From NCBI RefSeq assembly GCF_005886805.2, contig NZ_CP045429.1, positions 4,310,501-4,374,500 of the forward strand: a DNA stretch of 64,000 nucleotides, in the 5' to 3' direction. The notes under the pieces were generated by a model. It was not told the DNA's origin. It made no database searches and was given only the letters and a program-made list of their open reading frames with translations. The position numbers and the translations under genes were made by a program. The stretch comes from Pseudoalteromonas rubra (lineage in GTDB: Bacteria; Pseudomonadota; Gammaproteobacteria; Enterobacterales; Alteromonadaceae). The stretch's first letter is position 1. Every line of letters starts with the position of its first letter. Below, piece by piece: positions 37,382 to 47,175 of this stretch.

Positions 37382-39967
37382 ATGTTCAAAGGCTTTTCTC
37401 TGCTCACCTCAGGATTGATTGTCAGCGCCGTGCTCAGTGGCTGCGGCGACAGCAAGGATCATCGCGGGGCATTACAAAAGCACCCGGGGGTCTGGCAGAA
37501 AACCGCCTATGGTGAAATACTCGATATCCGCGCAGATCGCATGCAACGTTATGAATTTAACACTCATGCCTGTATCAAAGTGGCACAACGTACCCTGCCA
37601 CTGAGCTCTGCTCCTGAGGTAACCCAGGCTAAGCTCAGGAACACGGGACAGCTGCAACTGACTTATGCGGGCGAAGTCTATCCGCATATCTATGATCCAC
37701 AGGCGTCACTCCCCGATGCCTGTCAGTCGCCCTTATCCGTTGATACACAAGCCAGCCCTACGGAGGTGTTTGAATACTTCTGGCATGCGTTTAACGATTA
37801 TTACGCCTTTTTTGCGCTGCGCGACATGGACTGGCAGGCGCAATACAACCATTACCGCCCACGAATCCATGATGCGATGTCTGACGATGATTTATTTGAG
37901 GCGTTAACAGAAATGATTGCCCCCCTTGCCGATGGTCATGTGTCAGTTGCCAGAACCCCTGGCCGCCCCTATTTTGTGATGAAAGATGCGCCTATTTTGC
38001 GCGCAGCGCGGGGCACAGCCAGTTACTACCTACGCTATAACATGCAACTGACCGATGAACAGGTCTTTTCAGAGCTGGTTCTGGACTCACTGCAAGTTAC
38101 TCAGCAATATCTGGAGCCTGGCAGTATGGGCAGCTTTCCGGCTGAGCAAGAGGAAAAAACCCTGCTATGGGGTAAGACCAAAAACAACATTGGTGTACTG
38201 GTGATCAATAACCTCGCGCACTTCAGTAGCGACGCAGAGGCGGATGAAACTGAGCATCTCGACGCAGCTAATGTGCTGATTGATGGCATTATGGCAGAGC
38301 TGGCCGGTACTGAGGGAGTGATCCTGGACATTCGCAACAACACTGGCGGCGATGATGCCATAGCTCTGGCTATTGCCTCTCGCTTTAATACCAGCAAACG
38401 CCTGGCATTTAATAAACAGGCTCTGAACCAGGCAGGCCAGGGCGTATTGCTCAGCCAGTCTTTGCAAACTCACCCCGATGCGTATACCAAGCCCATTTAT
38501 TTGCTCACCAGCCAACTGACCATCAACGCTGGCGAAATTCTGGCTATGGCCATGATGCATCTGCCACACGTAACCTTGCTCGGAGAAGAAACATCTGGCG
38601 CCTTGTCGGATAAACGCTTTTTCACCTTACCCAATGGCTGGCAAATATCGCTCTCAAATGAAGTCTACCGGGATGCACAGGGTAATTTATATGAACAACG
38701 CGGTATCCAGCCTGATATCGCAGTACCTGCATTTTCCATGCATGCACTCGAAAGCGGTCGGTTTGAAAGTTATGATCATGCACTGACTTTACTGGGTAAA
38801 GACCACAAACCTCAACTCACCATTAGAGAATTTGAACGTCAGCTCAGGGCGCTTCAGCAACAGGGGAATATTCCCGCCGTGGCCGTTAATATTATTCACG
38901 ACGGCCAGTCGGTCTATCAGCAGGGGTTTGGCAATGTGGATGAACAGGGCACGGAGGTTAACGTACATAGCCGCTTCTATCTGGGTTCGGTGAGTAAAAC
39001 ACTGCTGGGGGCGACCCTGGCCCAGGCCGTTGAACAACAACAGGTTGATCTCGATGCGCCTGTGGAGCATTACCTGAATTTCTCTATCGACTTTGGCGTA
39101 CCACTAGCTCAGCCCATTACGTTACGGCAGTTGATCACCCACACCAGCGGCATCATGGACGTCGAGGCAGTCTATCGCTGTAATTACTTTGTGCATGCCG
39201 ACGGTAGCAGTTTGTACAATCGCTTCAGCCAGCAGTCTGTGTGTGAAGAACCTGCAAACACCAACCTCGACCGTTTCTTCGCCGCTTACCTGACACAATC
39301 CGGCAGCCACTATCACACTGACAATTTTGTCAGTCGCTTTGGTCTGCGCAATAATGAAGCCGCCGTATACTCCAATATCGGTGCTGCACTGGCAGCTTAT
39401 GTCACAGAGCAGGCAAGTGGACAAACCCTGTCGGAGTTAACCCAGGAATATGTCTTCACCCCACTGGCGATGCAGCGTAGTGAATGGGGCATTGCACAAC
39501 CAACAACATCTGTGGTGCACCGCTACATTCACCACCCAGACACGCAACAGCTGCTCCCTTTGCCTGATTATGGCAACATCACCTACAGTGAAGGCAGTGC
39601 GATTTCTACCGCACACGATCTGGGCAATTTTCTAATTGCCACCATGCAACAGGGCAAACTCAATGGAGAACAGCGCATCCCAGCACGTGCCATAGCAGCC
39701 ATGTTGAGCCCACAAACCAATGTCCCGAGTATCTCGGTAGAGCGAGGTTTCTTCTGGGGGCTCGATGGCGACAAAATCTACCACAGCGGGGAAGATCCGG
39801 GTGTACTCACCCAGATATATGGAGATATGCGCCATCAGCGCGGTTTTGTGCTGCTGACCAATGCAGATTCAGGGAACGACACCAGTGCTCAGGCTTATGA
39901 CGACATCGCGCAGCTGGTGCTGGCATTCAGTTACAGCTTCATGAAGGAGCCGCATACCGCACGTTAA
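37382..39967 (+). CDS. Lipoprotein: S41-type peptidase domain fused to serine beta-lactamase-type domain
   Basis: An 861-residue lipoprotein (MFKGFSLLTSGLIVSAVLSGC, lipobox LSGC). The N-terminal half (about 120-480) is an S41/TSPc-like peptidase: YYAFFALRDMDW, LADGHVSV, GVILDIRNNTGG, LGEETSGALSDKRFFTLPNGW. At the position of the nucleophile the usual T-x-S-A-[AG]-E reads T-I-N-A-G-E, so Asn (residue 382) stands where Ser is expected. The C-terminal half (about 490-861) is a class C beta-lactamase/DD-peptidase fold with SVSK (Ser 536), YSN (Tyr 663) and HSG (His 801). AAGGA precedes the ATG. A long open upstream extension has no coding features. Both domains could act on peptides or esters at the cell surface; substrate unknown. 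Confidence 0.85.
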   Translation: MFKGFSLLTSGLIVSAVLSGCGDSKDHRGALQKHPGVWQKTAYGEILDIRADRMQRYEFNTHACIKVAQRTLPLSSAPEVTQAKLRNTGQLQLTYAGEVYPHIYDPQASLPDACQSPLSVDTQASPTEVFEYFWHAFNDYYAFFALRDMDWQAQYNHYRPRIHDAMSDDDLFEALTEMIAPLADGHVSVARTPGRPYFVMKDAPILRAARGTASYYLRYNMQLTDEQVFSELVLDSLQVTQQYLEPGSMGSFPAEQEEKTLLWGKTKNNIGVLVINNLAHFSSDAEADETEHLDAANVLIDGIMAELAGTEGVILDIRNNTGGDDAIALAIASRFNTSKRLAFNKQALNQAGQGVLLSQSLQTHPDAYTKPIYLLTSQLTINAGEILAMAMMHLPHVTLLGEETSGALSDKRFFTLPNGWQISLSNEVYRDAQGNLYEQRGIQPDIAVPAFSMHALESGRFESYDHALTLLGKDHKPQLTIREFERQLRALQQQGNIPAVAVNIIHDGQSVYQQGFGNVDEQGTEVNVHSRFYLGSVSKTLLGATLAQAVEQQQVDLDAPVEHYLNFSIDFGVPLAQPITLRQLITHTSGIMDVEAVYRCNYFVHADGSSLYNRFSQQSVCEEPANTNLDRFFAAYLTQSGSHYHTDNFVSRFGLRNNEAAVYSNIGAALAAYVTEQASGQTLSELTQEYVFTPLAMQRSEWGIAQPTTSVVHRYIHHPDTQQLLPLPDYGNITYSEGSAISTAHDLGNFLIATMQQGKLNGEQRIPARAIAAMLSPQTNVPSISVERGFFWGLDGDKIYHSGEDPGVLTQIYGDMRHQRGFVLLTNADSGNDTSAQAYDDIAQLVLAFSYSFMKEPHTAR

Positions 39968-40782
39968 AAGGTATTTTTTGGTGTACTCCCCGTCTCTTCT
40001 GATAACAGCTGAGGCGGGATAGCTGGCAATTGATAAGGCGCAACCAACTTGTCCAGGATTTTGTTTTTTGCCATTCGCTGCATATGTTCAGTGAACTCGC
40101 GCCCCACATGGCTTTGTGCAAATGCACGACTCATCGCCATGTGCCCATAAATCACCTGAGTATGACGATAGTCCATTTTTCTTAGCTGGTGCGCGGGCTG
40201 AGCAAGCACATTCATGGCCAGATCAGCCGTATCCTCTACTGCAATCACGAGATCAACCCGACCTTTTAGCACCAAATCTACAGCAGTACGTTCAGAAGGT
40301 ACTTCAACCTTATCGAGACGACTGTCCTGATCAAAACGAGGGAAAAACGCTGCACCGCGCATTACTGCAATCCGCTTACCAATGAGATCTTCATAGCGAC
40401 GTACTTCAATCTGACTATGTTGATGACTGTAAAAAACAAAGGAAGAAGATAAAGCCATATAAGGAGGCGTCACAAATGCCATTTGACGTTCACGATCTGG
40501 CGTTCTGATCAGTCCACCCATCACATCGACTTCCCCCTGTGCCAGCATTCGAATACAACGAGAAAAAGGACAAGGAACGGCTTTGACAGCGATGTCTTCA
40601 TCACTGTGGTGTTTAATGTAATTAAGAATATCGAGAATTAACCCTCGTGCGTTACCCTTATCATCCAGGGCACTGTAAGGGGGAGCGTGGTCGATCGCTA
40701 CCAGAATTTGTTCATGGTCTGCCAAGGCCTGTTTTGTTGAACACAAGCTCATCACCAGCATGATTGCTACAAAATACTTCAT
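39964..40782 (-). CDS. Periplasmic solute-binding protein, family 3
   Basis: A 272-residue protein with a signal peptide (MKYFVAIMLVMSLCSTKQALA). The fold signature of amino-acid-type binding proteins is visible: APPYSALDDKGNARGLILDIL, LAQGEVDVMGGLIRTPDRE, LIGKRIAVMRG and LKGRVDLVIA. No permease or ATPase gene is adjacent, so it may be an orphan binding protein, a common situation in this genus, possibly for polar amino acids. It overlaps the convergent lipoprotein gene by 4 nt. Confidence 0.85.
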   Translation of the reverse strand: MKYFVAIMLVMSLCSTKQALADHEQILVAIDHAPPYSALDDKGNARGLILDILNYIKHHSDEDIAVKAVPCPFSRCIRMLAQGEVDVMGGLIRTPDRERQMAFVTPPYMALSSSFVFYSHQHSQIEVRRYEDLIGKRIAVMRGAAFFPRFDQDSRLDKVEVPSERTAVDLVLKGRVDLVIAVEDTADLAMNVLAQPAHQLRKMDYRHTQVIYGHMAMSRAFAQSHVGREFTEHMQRMAKNKILDKLVAPYQLPAIPPQLLSEETGSTPKNTF

Positions 40783-40891
40783 TGCACTACCTACCTCTTG
40801 GGCAATTCAGCAACCTAACTCGTCTCCATGTCACAAATATGTCATAAAAAGATAAAGTCTGAATCGTTAAGATAACACAAGGATTTGCAGC

Positions 40892-42097
40892 TTACTCTGG
40901 TTTTTTGTGATTTATTTCGTTTTGATGACTTGAAATAACCTGGTACGGTCGCAGCCCAAAATATGGCATCACCGTCAAGACGTGGTCCAGCACATCAGCC
41001 TGTAAATGCTCATACTGCACCCAGCGTTTGTCCCTGCTGAAACAATATAATTCTACCGGCAGACCATATTGTGTCGGTGCCAGCTCTCGTACCATACAAA
41101 GACAATCCGAATTTACCTGAGGATGTGCCTTCAGGTAGGTTTCGGCATAACGACGAAACACAGAGACATTGCTCCACCGCTGCGCAGTAGTATCTTGTAT
41201 CAGCGCAGCAACCTCAGGTAACGCCTGACCAAGCGCAGTCAGCTCATCCTGACTTAGTAAGCGAATAGAATCAAAATCAAGGTAGATTGCGCGCTTGATC
41301 CGTCGCCCACTGGACTCTTGCATGGCGCGCCAGTTTTTAAACGAGTCCGAGATAATTTTATAGGTTGGAATAGTTGTGACCGTGTTATCCCAGTTACGTA
41401 CGCGCACTGTATTCAGGCCAACCTCAATGACCTCACCGTCCGCACCAAATGCATCCACCTGGATCCAGTCACCCGTTGCCAGCAAGCGGTTGGCTGCAAT
41501 TTGAATACTGGCCACCAGCCCAAGAATGGTGTCCTTAAACACCAACAGCGTGACCGCAGCGATGGCACCAAATCCAGACAAAATATAGGTTGGCGATTTA
41601 TCGATGGCCAGGCTGATCACCAAAATGGCACAAACAATAAAAATCAGTAATTTACTAACCTGCACTAAGCTCTGAATCGGCACACTTTTAGCGAATGGCT
41701 GTTGCTCATAAATCGCGTTCACAATGTTGACCAGGCTACTTAGCAAAAAACCAATACTGATGATTAGGAGCCCCTGAGACACCACACTCAATACATTGAA
41801 TAAACCTTGTGGCGCCAGAAACAAGGCTTCTTTGAACGCGATAAACAATAGCGTACACACCACCATTGAAAAGCGACCGCTGAATTTACTTAGCTGAGGT
41901 GCCAAAAAGCCGATTTTTGAGTTGGAGTAGGCACCCAGAAACTGCTGTACTCGTGGCAAGAGCCATTGGCGGATCAACCAAAATACCAGCAGCAATATCA
42001 CCAGCGCCAGTAAGTTGGTACTCCATATCAACAGCCCACTGTGCGACGTTGCACCAAGCCAGGGCGTGAGTGCTTCACTAAGGTGTGTCACCTTCAT
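40892..42097 (-). CDS. Small-conductance mechanosensitive channel, YbdG/MscM-like
   Basis: A 401-residue membrane protein with several N-terminal helices, a pore-lining TM near VTLLVFKDTILGLVASIQIAAN and a cytoplasmic MscS beta domain containing DAFGADGEVIEVGLNTVRVRNWDN (around VDAFGADGEVIEVGLNTVRV). The extended family feature IPTYKIISDSFKNW points to the YbdG subgroup. Start at 42097 overlaps the acyltransferase stop by 4 nt with AGAGGTG upstream; an earlier frame extension lies inside that gene. It protects against osmotic downshock. Confidence 0.9.
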   Translation of the reverse strand: MKVTHLSEALTPWLGATSHSGLLIWSTNLLALVILLLVFWLIRQWLLPRVQQFLGAYSNSKIGFLAPQLSKFSGRFSMVVCTLLFIAFKEALFLAPQGLFNVLSVVSQGLLIISIGFLLSSLVNIVNAIYEQQPFAKSVPIQSLVQVSKLLIFIVCAILVISLAIDKSPTYILSGFGAIAAVTLLVFKDTILGLVASIQIAANRLLATGDWIQVDAFGADGEVIEVGLNTVRVRNWDNTVTTIPTYKIISDSFKNWRAMQESSGRRIKRAIYLDFDSIRLLSQDELTALGQALPEVAALIQDTTAQRWSNVSVFRRYAETYLKAHPQVNSDCLCMVRELAPTQYGLPVELYCFSRDKRWVQYEHLQADVLDHVLTVMPYFGLRPYQVISSHQNEINHKKPE

Positions 42098-43011
42098 AGC
42101 TGTTTCACCTCTTCGCCACACACAACCCCTCGGGCTTGCTGCTCCCAGTACGCTATCAGCTGTGCATCTTTGTTGAGCCACAACTGGTTGAGATAAGCCT
42201 GAAAAGCAATCCGGTATTGTTTGTCTGTCTGATAGTTCCCTTGAGGTACGGTTGTCATAGACAACAACTGGATCCGCACCTCAATACGTTGCAACTTACC
42301 GCACATAAAGCTCCGGCAAATATGCTGATCCGGGCTTTGATAAATCACGGTGGCATCGAGCAGGCCGTCCAGTTGCTGTGCCAATACCTCCAAGGCAAAC
42401 GCAACGCCACCGGCTTTGGGCTTAAGCAAATAATGAAAAGCCTCTCCCTGACGTAGATGCTTTTGCGCAGTAAAGCGCGTACCTTCCACAAAGTTGATGA
42501 CCGTTGTCGGGTGCTGTCGAAAATGGCGACAACTGTGTCGGGTTCGCTCAACATCCATGCCTTTAAGCTTGGGGTTTTTGGCAATTTTCGCCTTGCTTGC
42601 CCGTTTCATAAAAGGCATGCCCAGTGCCCATGCACCGGTGCCAATCAGAGGCACGTATTTGAGCTCGTCTTTAAGAAAAAATTTCGGAGCAGGTAACCGG
42701 TCGAGCGCACTTAGCACCACAATATCCAACCAGCTGATATGGTTCGCAACCAGTAAATACCAGGCCTGATTGCTCATGTGATCGGGTATACTCAGGGTGA
42801 TATCAGGACAGCCCAGCTGGAGCCCGAAACGGTTGCCCCGACACCAGCCTTTATAAGCCCAATGTAGGATGTCTGAAACACCACGTAGTGGCAAAACACA
42901 CTTCACCAACCCCAGCGCAAACACGATGATACCCCACAATAGCGTATTCGCCAGTAGTATCATCGTTGCAGTTCCCCCGGCTAACCAGGCTGGTAAAAAC
43001 TTTCTCAACAT
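42094..43011 (-). CDS. 1-acyl-sn-glycerol-3-phosphate acyltransferase family protein (YihG-like) A
   Basis: A 305-residue PlsC-type acyltransferase. Block I HX4D is NHISWLDI, block III is FVEGTRFT. An N-terminal hydrophobic segment (MILLANTLLWGIIVFALGL) anchors it to the inner membrane. A strong AAGGAGGT precedes the ATG. It is the upstream partner of the mechanosensitive channel gene (4-nt overlap) and about 25 nt after a second homologue, pointing to duplication. Acylates lysophosphatidate or a related lipid. Confidence 0.9.
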   Translation of the reverse strand: MLRKFLPAWLAGGTATMILLANTLLWGIIVFALGLVKCVLPLRGVSDILHWAYKGWCRGNRFGLQLGCPDITLSIPDHMSNQAWYLLVANHISWLDIVVLSALDRLPAPKFFLKDELKYVPLIGTGAWALGMPFMKRASKAKIAKNPKLKGMDVERTRHSCRHFRQHPTTVINFVEGTRFTAQKHLRQGEAFHYLLKPKAGGVAFALEVLAQQLDGLLDATVIYQSPDQHICRSFMCGKLQRIEVRIQLLSMTTVPQGNYQTDKQYRIAFQAYLNQLWLNKDAQLIAYWEQQARGVVCGEEVKQL

Positions 43012-43035
43012 GCCACCTCCTTCACCCGCTTTTTA

Positions 43036-43959
43036 TCAGGACTGCTGCGACTTTTCGTGATGTTCGGCGGACACCTGATGACTGCCATGGCGCGCAACTA
43101 AGTCGACTAACTCTTGGTCTTTTTGCCCCCACAGCCGATTCAATTCGCTTTGGAAGCGTACCCGGAACTCGCTGTCATTGCTGTAGTCGCCAATCAGATC
43201 TGCACTCACTGGCATCAGCTCAACCTGTACATTGACCTCGCCAACGCGACCCGCGACAAAGTCCATAAAACTGGGGATCCCCTGCGGATAATGAATGGTA
43301 ACATTCACCACCTGATTGATCTGCTCTCCCATTGCCTGCATCACAAACGCAATCCCGCCGGCTTTCGGTTTTAGCAAATGCTGGAATGGACTGCGCTGCT
43401 GCGCGTGTTTTTGTTCGGTAAAACGCGTCCCTTCCACAAAGTTCACAATACTTACGGGCATGGTTTTAAATTTCTCACACGCCTTTCGGGTCGTTTCAAC
43501 GTCTTTGCCTCGCAGCTTAGGGTTTTTCTTCAACTGACTTTTACTGGTGCGCTTCATAAACGGGAAATCCAGGGCCCACCAGGCCAACCCAAGTACGGGT
43601 ACATACAGTAATTCTTTTTTCAGAAAAAAGTTCAGAAAAGGGATCTTACGATGTAATACCCGCTGCAAGATCAATATATCAACCCAGCTCTGGTGATTGG
43701 CAATCACCAAGTACCAGTCTTTGGCTTTCATCGTCTCTGGCATTAACACATTAAGACGATACGGTGAAATAACAGACTGGTTAAGATTATTACCGGCAAC
43801 CCATAAACTGGCGCACCCTTTGGCGATGCGACTGGCCACTTTTTGCAGTGGCGCAATAGGTAACAGTTTGATCACGCCCATCAGAAAAATGGGGATAAAC
43901 CAAACCAGTGTATTAATGGCGTATAACAATAACCCCAGCACCTGGCGGATTAGCGACAT
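43036..43959 (-). CDS. 1-acyl-sn-glycerol-3-phosphate acyltransferase family protein (YihG-like) B
   Basis: A 307-residue paralogue of the next gene downstream, sharing NHQSWVDI (HX4D), FFLKKELLYVPVLG, FPFMKRTSKSQLKKNPKL and NFVEGTRFTEQKH. Like its neighbour it has an N-terminal hydrophobic segment (LLLYAINTLVWFIPIFLMGV). In E. coli YihG contributes cis-vaccenate-containing phospholipids. AAGGAA precedes the ATG. First gene of the three-gene acyltransferase/channel run. Confidence 0.9.
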   Translation of the reverse strand: MSLIRQVLGLLLYAINTLVWFIPIFLMGVIKLLPIAPLQKVASRIAKGCASLWVAGNNLNQSVISPYRLNVLMPETMKAKDWYLVIANHQSWVDILILQRVLHRKIPFLNFFLKKELLYVPVLGLAWWALDFPFMKRTSKSQLKKNPKLRGKDVETTRKACEKFKTMPVSIVNFVEGTRFTEQKHAQQRSPFQHLLKPKAGGIAFVMQAMGEQINQVVNVTIHYPQGIPSFMDFVAGRVGEVNVQVELMPVSADLIGDYSNDSEFRVRFQSELNRLWGQKDQELVDLVARHGSHQVSAEHHEKSQQS

Positions 43960-44061
43960 GCAATGTTCCTTTACTACGACTGATGATGGTCCGTATGACA
44001 GTGCACTCAGACCATATGATTAGAATAACGAATTGGCCTTATTACATCATACCGAGGCCTT

Positions 44062-44086
44062 GGCTGCCAAGCATCGCTAGGCAGCC
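44062..44086. terminator. GC-rich hairpin downstream of speA
   Basis: GGCTGCC and GGCAGCC form a 7-bp stem around an 11-nt loop, 28 nt past the speA stop on the minus strand. No T-run follows, so it is a weak terminator or a processing/stability element. Confidence 0.35.
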
Positions 44087-44113
44087 CGCGCTGACTTGCG
44101 GATCGATTAAAGC

Positions 44114-45994
44114 TCAATCTTCAAAATAGGTATAGCCGCTAAGTCCGGCGTGTAACTGGGCCAGATAATCGGCTTTCGTTGCTTCATCAACCTCAAGAGC
44201 GGAGATTTGCGTGGTAAAGTTTTCCGCCAGCGCCGCTTTGTCATAATGAACAAACCTCAGCACGTCCTCAACGCTGTCACCTTTAATGGCATTGCTCAAC
44301 TCATACCCTGTCTGAGTGAGTTCAACATGAACCGAATCCGTATCGCCAAACAGGTTATGTAAATCGCCAAGAATTTCCTGATAGGCGCCCACCATGAACA
44401 TCGCAATATGATATTGCTCACCCGGCTGATAAGGCGGAATAGGCAAGCTGGACTCAATCCCTGCACCTTCTACATATTCTCGGATCTGCCCATCTGAATC
44501 ACACGTGATATCCTGGATCACCGCACGCTGAGTCAACGGCTGGTCCAGTGCCGCAATAGGCATCACCGGAAACAGTTGCTGGATCCCCCAAACATCTGGC
44601 AGAGACTGGAATAGCGAGAAATTCACAAACAACTTATCGGCCAGCTTTTCATTGAGCTCATCCAACACCTCACGGTGCGAACGCGAATGCACATTCAGGC
44701 ACTCTCGGACTCGTTGCAGGGTGGTAAAATAAAGTTGCTCAATTTGCGCCCACTGCTGCATGTCTATCAGACCATGGACATATTGATCATGACCATCACC
44801 AAACAGATGCATCGCATCATGATAGGTTTCTATTGCGAGCCTGGGTGTCAGTCGTTGCAGTGACAACCATAACTCCTGCTGGATATGGTGTGCAGAGGAC
44901 GTTGGGGCGCTCGGCGTGGTCTGAAAAGGCGCTTGCTCTACATCAATCACGTCGGTGATCAGTACAGCATGGTGTGCCGTCAGTGCCCGGCCAGATTCAG
45001 TAATAATATCGGGGTGACGCAGACCATGCTGCTCAGCTACTTCGGCAAAAGCCCCTACCACATTACGCGCGTATTCAGCCACTGTGTAGTTCATTGAGCA
45101 CGCACTGCGAGAGCCTGAACCTTCGTAATCTACCCCCAGGCCACCACCTACATCTACTGTTTTTAGTGGTACACCCAACTGTGACAGCTCTGCATAATGA
45201 CGGGCGCATTCACGCAGTGCGCGTTGAATATCACGGATGTTGGCGATCTGCGAGCCAATATGAAAATGCACCAGCTGCATCAGATGCAGTTTGCCCTGAG
45301 TGGTTAGCTTGTCTACCACACTCAGTACTTGGCTGGCAGTCAGACCAAATTTGCCTTTTTCACCGCCGGTGTTTTGCCATTTCCCTTTGCCAATGGAGTT
45401 CAGACGGATACGAATACCTATGGTGGGCTCAATGCCCAACACCGCGATCTCCTTCAGCAAAGTGTCCAGCTCAGACAGCTTCTCAATGACGATGTGCACT
45501 TTATGCCCCATGGCCTGGCCTATCATCGCCAGACGCAGAAACTCACTGTCTTTATAGCCATTACACACTATGGTGATGGGATCTTTCGCGATCCCTAAAA
45601 TCGCCATAAGCTCGGGCTTAGAACCCGCTTCCAGGCCAACCAGGCCACTCGGGTGTGCCAGTAATTTGCTCACCACAGAGCGCTGTTGATTCACTTTGAT
45701 GGGGTAAACACAGGTATACTGCCCCTGATAGGATTTTGCAGCTGTCGCATGTGAAAAAGCCTGTGTCATGGTTTCAACGCGACTATTTAGAATATCGGTA
45801 AAACGCACCAGCACCGGCAAGGTCAGGCCTTGCTCTTTAAAGCGCTCGGTTAATTCAACCAGAGAAATGGCCGGCTTTGCGCGATCACCATCGGGATAGG
45901 CGACTAACTCCCCCTGATCATTGATGTCAAAATACCCTTCACTCCAGTGCGTAACATTATAAGTGGCTCGTGCGGTTTGCAAACCCCAGGTCAT
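44114..45994 (-). CDS. speA: Biosynthetic arginine decarboxylase
   Basis: A 626-residue PLP-dependent fold III decarboxylase converting arginine to agmatine, the first step of putrescine synthesis by the agmatine route. Landmarks: YQGQYTCVYPIKVNQQRSVV with the PLP Lys, GLEAGSKPELMAIL, VHFHIGSQIANIRDIQRA, VDVGGGLGVDYEGS and ITESGRALTAHHAV. Slightly shorter than the 658-residue E. coli enzyme, lacking its N-terminal extension. It is divergent from speE across 238 bp. Confidence 0.97.
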   Translation of the reverse strand: MTWGLQTARATYNVTHWSEGYFDINDQGELVAYPDGDRAKPAISLVELTERFKEQGLTLPVLVRFTDILNSRVETMTQAFSHATAAKSYQGQYTCVYPIKVNQQRSVVSKLLAHPSGLVGLEAGSKPELMAILGIAKDPITIVCNGYKDSEFLRLAMIGQAMGHKVHIVIEKLSELDTLLKEIAVLGIEPTIGIRIRLNSIGKGKWQNTGGEKGKFGLTASQVLSVVDKLTTQGKLHLMQLVHFHIGSQIANIRDIQRALRECARHYAELSQLGVPLKTVDVGGGLGVDYEGSGSRSACSMNYTVAEYARNVVGAFAEVAEQHGLRHPDIITESGRALTAHHAVLITDVIDVEQAPFQTTPSAPTSSAHHIQQELWLSLQRLTPRLAIETYHDAMHLFGDGHDQYVHGLIDMQQWAQIEQLYFTTLQRVRECLNVHSRSHREVLDELNEKLADKLFVNFSLFQSLPDVWGIQQLFPVMPIAALDQPLTQRAVIQDITCDSDGQIREYVEGAGIESSLPIPPYQPGEQYHIAMFMVGAYQEILGDLHNLFGDTDSVHVELTQTGYELSNAIKGDSVEDVLRFVHYDKAALAENFTTQISALEVDEATKADYLAQLHAGLSGYTYFED

Positions 45995-46232
45995 GGCAAT
46001 CTCAATTAACTAGCTTTACAGATCGCATATTTTAATACTTAAGGCCAAGATGTGACAATCTTTTGCCACCCCATCTGCAAAACCAGGCATGATTTATCTG
46101 TCGTGCAGGCAACCTGAGCCGACCTGCGGTATTTTGTCCCTAACCGAGTCGGTGTTTATACGCTAAAATAGATTGAGCTGGGGCGAAAGCGCTGGCAAAA
46201 TCTCTGAAAATTACATCTGCATGAAGGCAACA

Positions 46233-47099
46233 ATGTCAAATTTAGAAGCAAACCGCTGGTTTACTGAGATCAGCGACCGTGATGGTAGCGCGTTTTCTTT
46301 ACGCGTCACTCGTAAACTGGACGAGATCCAGTCGCCATTTCAGAATGTTGAAATGTATGAGACCACAGATTTTGGCAATCTGATGATCATTGACGGCTGT
46401 ACTATGGTCAGCACCCGGGAGAACTTTTTCTATCATGAAATGATGAGCCACCCGGCTTTGTTTTCTCACCCAGCCCCTAAAAATGTTGTGATCATCGGTG
46501 GTGGTGATTGTGGCACACTGCGCGAAGTACTTAAGCATCCGGATGTAGAAACCGTGACCCAAATCGACATTGACGAAGTCGTTACGCAAATGTCGCTAAA
46601 ATATTTTCCAGAGCTCTGTGCCTCGAATGACGACCCGCGTGCAACCGTCATGTTTGACGATGGCATCAAGTATATGCACGATGCGGCACCAGAATCAGTC
46701 GATGTGGTCATTGTGGATGGCACCGATCCAGTGGGCCCAGGCGAAGGCCTGTTCAACCATGCATTTTATACCAGCTGCCTCAAAGCATTGCGCCCGGGCG
46801 GTATTTTAGTGCAGCAAAGTGAGTCTCCTCTGATGCACATGAACCTGCTCAAAGCCATGCGTCAGGCAATGCTGGACGTGGGGTTTGTGGACTTGCAAAC
46901 GCTGCCTTTCCCACAGCCTATCTACCCGAGCGGCTTGTGGTCGGCGACACTGGCACGTAAAGGGGAATCGTTTAACGGCTTCCGTGAGCAAGATGCCGAG
47001 CAGGCCAGCTTTGAAACTGAGTATTACAATACCGGCGTACACAAAGGAGCACTGGCAACCCCAGGTTTTATGCGTCGCGCTTTTGAAAGTCAGGACTAA
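46233..47099 (+). CDS. speE: Spermidine synthase (polyamine aminopropyltransferase)
   Basis: A 288-residue aminopropyltransferase using decarboxylated S-adenosylmethionine and putrescine. Motifs: VVIIGGGDCGTLREVLKH (AdoMet-type fold), TQIDIDEVV, VDVVIVDGTDPVGPGEGLF with catalytic Asp. The start is set at the ATG 46233, preceded by AAGG, giving the E. coli length; 20 further codons are open upstream. A possible promoter TTGTCC-17-TATACG lies about 80 nt upstream. Divergent from speA, so both polyamine genes share an intergenic control region. Confidence 0.95.
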   Translation: MSNLEANRWFTEISDRDGSAFSLRVTRKLDEIQSPFQNVEMYETTDFGNLMIIDGCTMVSTRENFFYHEMMSHPALFSHPAPKNVVIIGGGDCGTLREVLKHPDVETVTQIDIDEVVTQMSLKYFPELCASNDDPRATVMFDDGIKYMHDAAPESVDVVIVDGTDPVGPGEGLFNHAFYTSCLKALRPGGILVQQSESPLMHMNLLKAMRQAMLDVGFVDLQTLPFPQPIYPSGLWSATLARKGESFNGFREQDAEQASFETEYYNTGVHKGALATPGFMRRAFESQD

Positions 47100-47124
47100 T
47101 CGGTCATCACGGTATCCTTTCCAT

Positions 47125-47153
47125 AAAAAAACCCGGCAACAGCCGGGTTTTTT
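47125..47153. terminator. Bidirectional rho-independent terminator between speE and hemE
   Basis: AACCCGGC-aaca-GCCGGGTT stem flanked by A-run on the left and T-run on the right, so it can stop both speE (plus) and hemE (minus) transcripts. It begins 25 nt after the speE stop. Confidence 0.9.
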
Positions 47154-47175
47154 ATTAATTACATCAAGCTATCAG

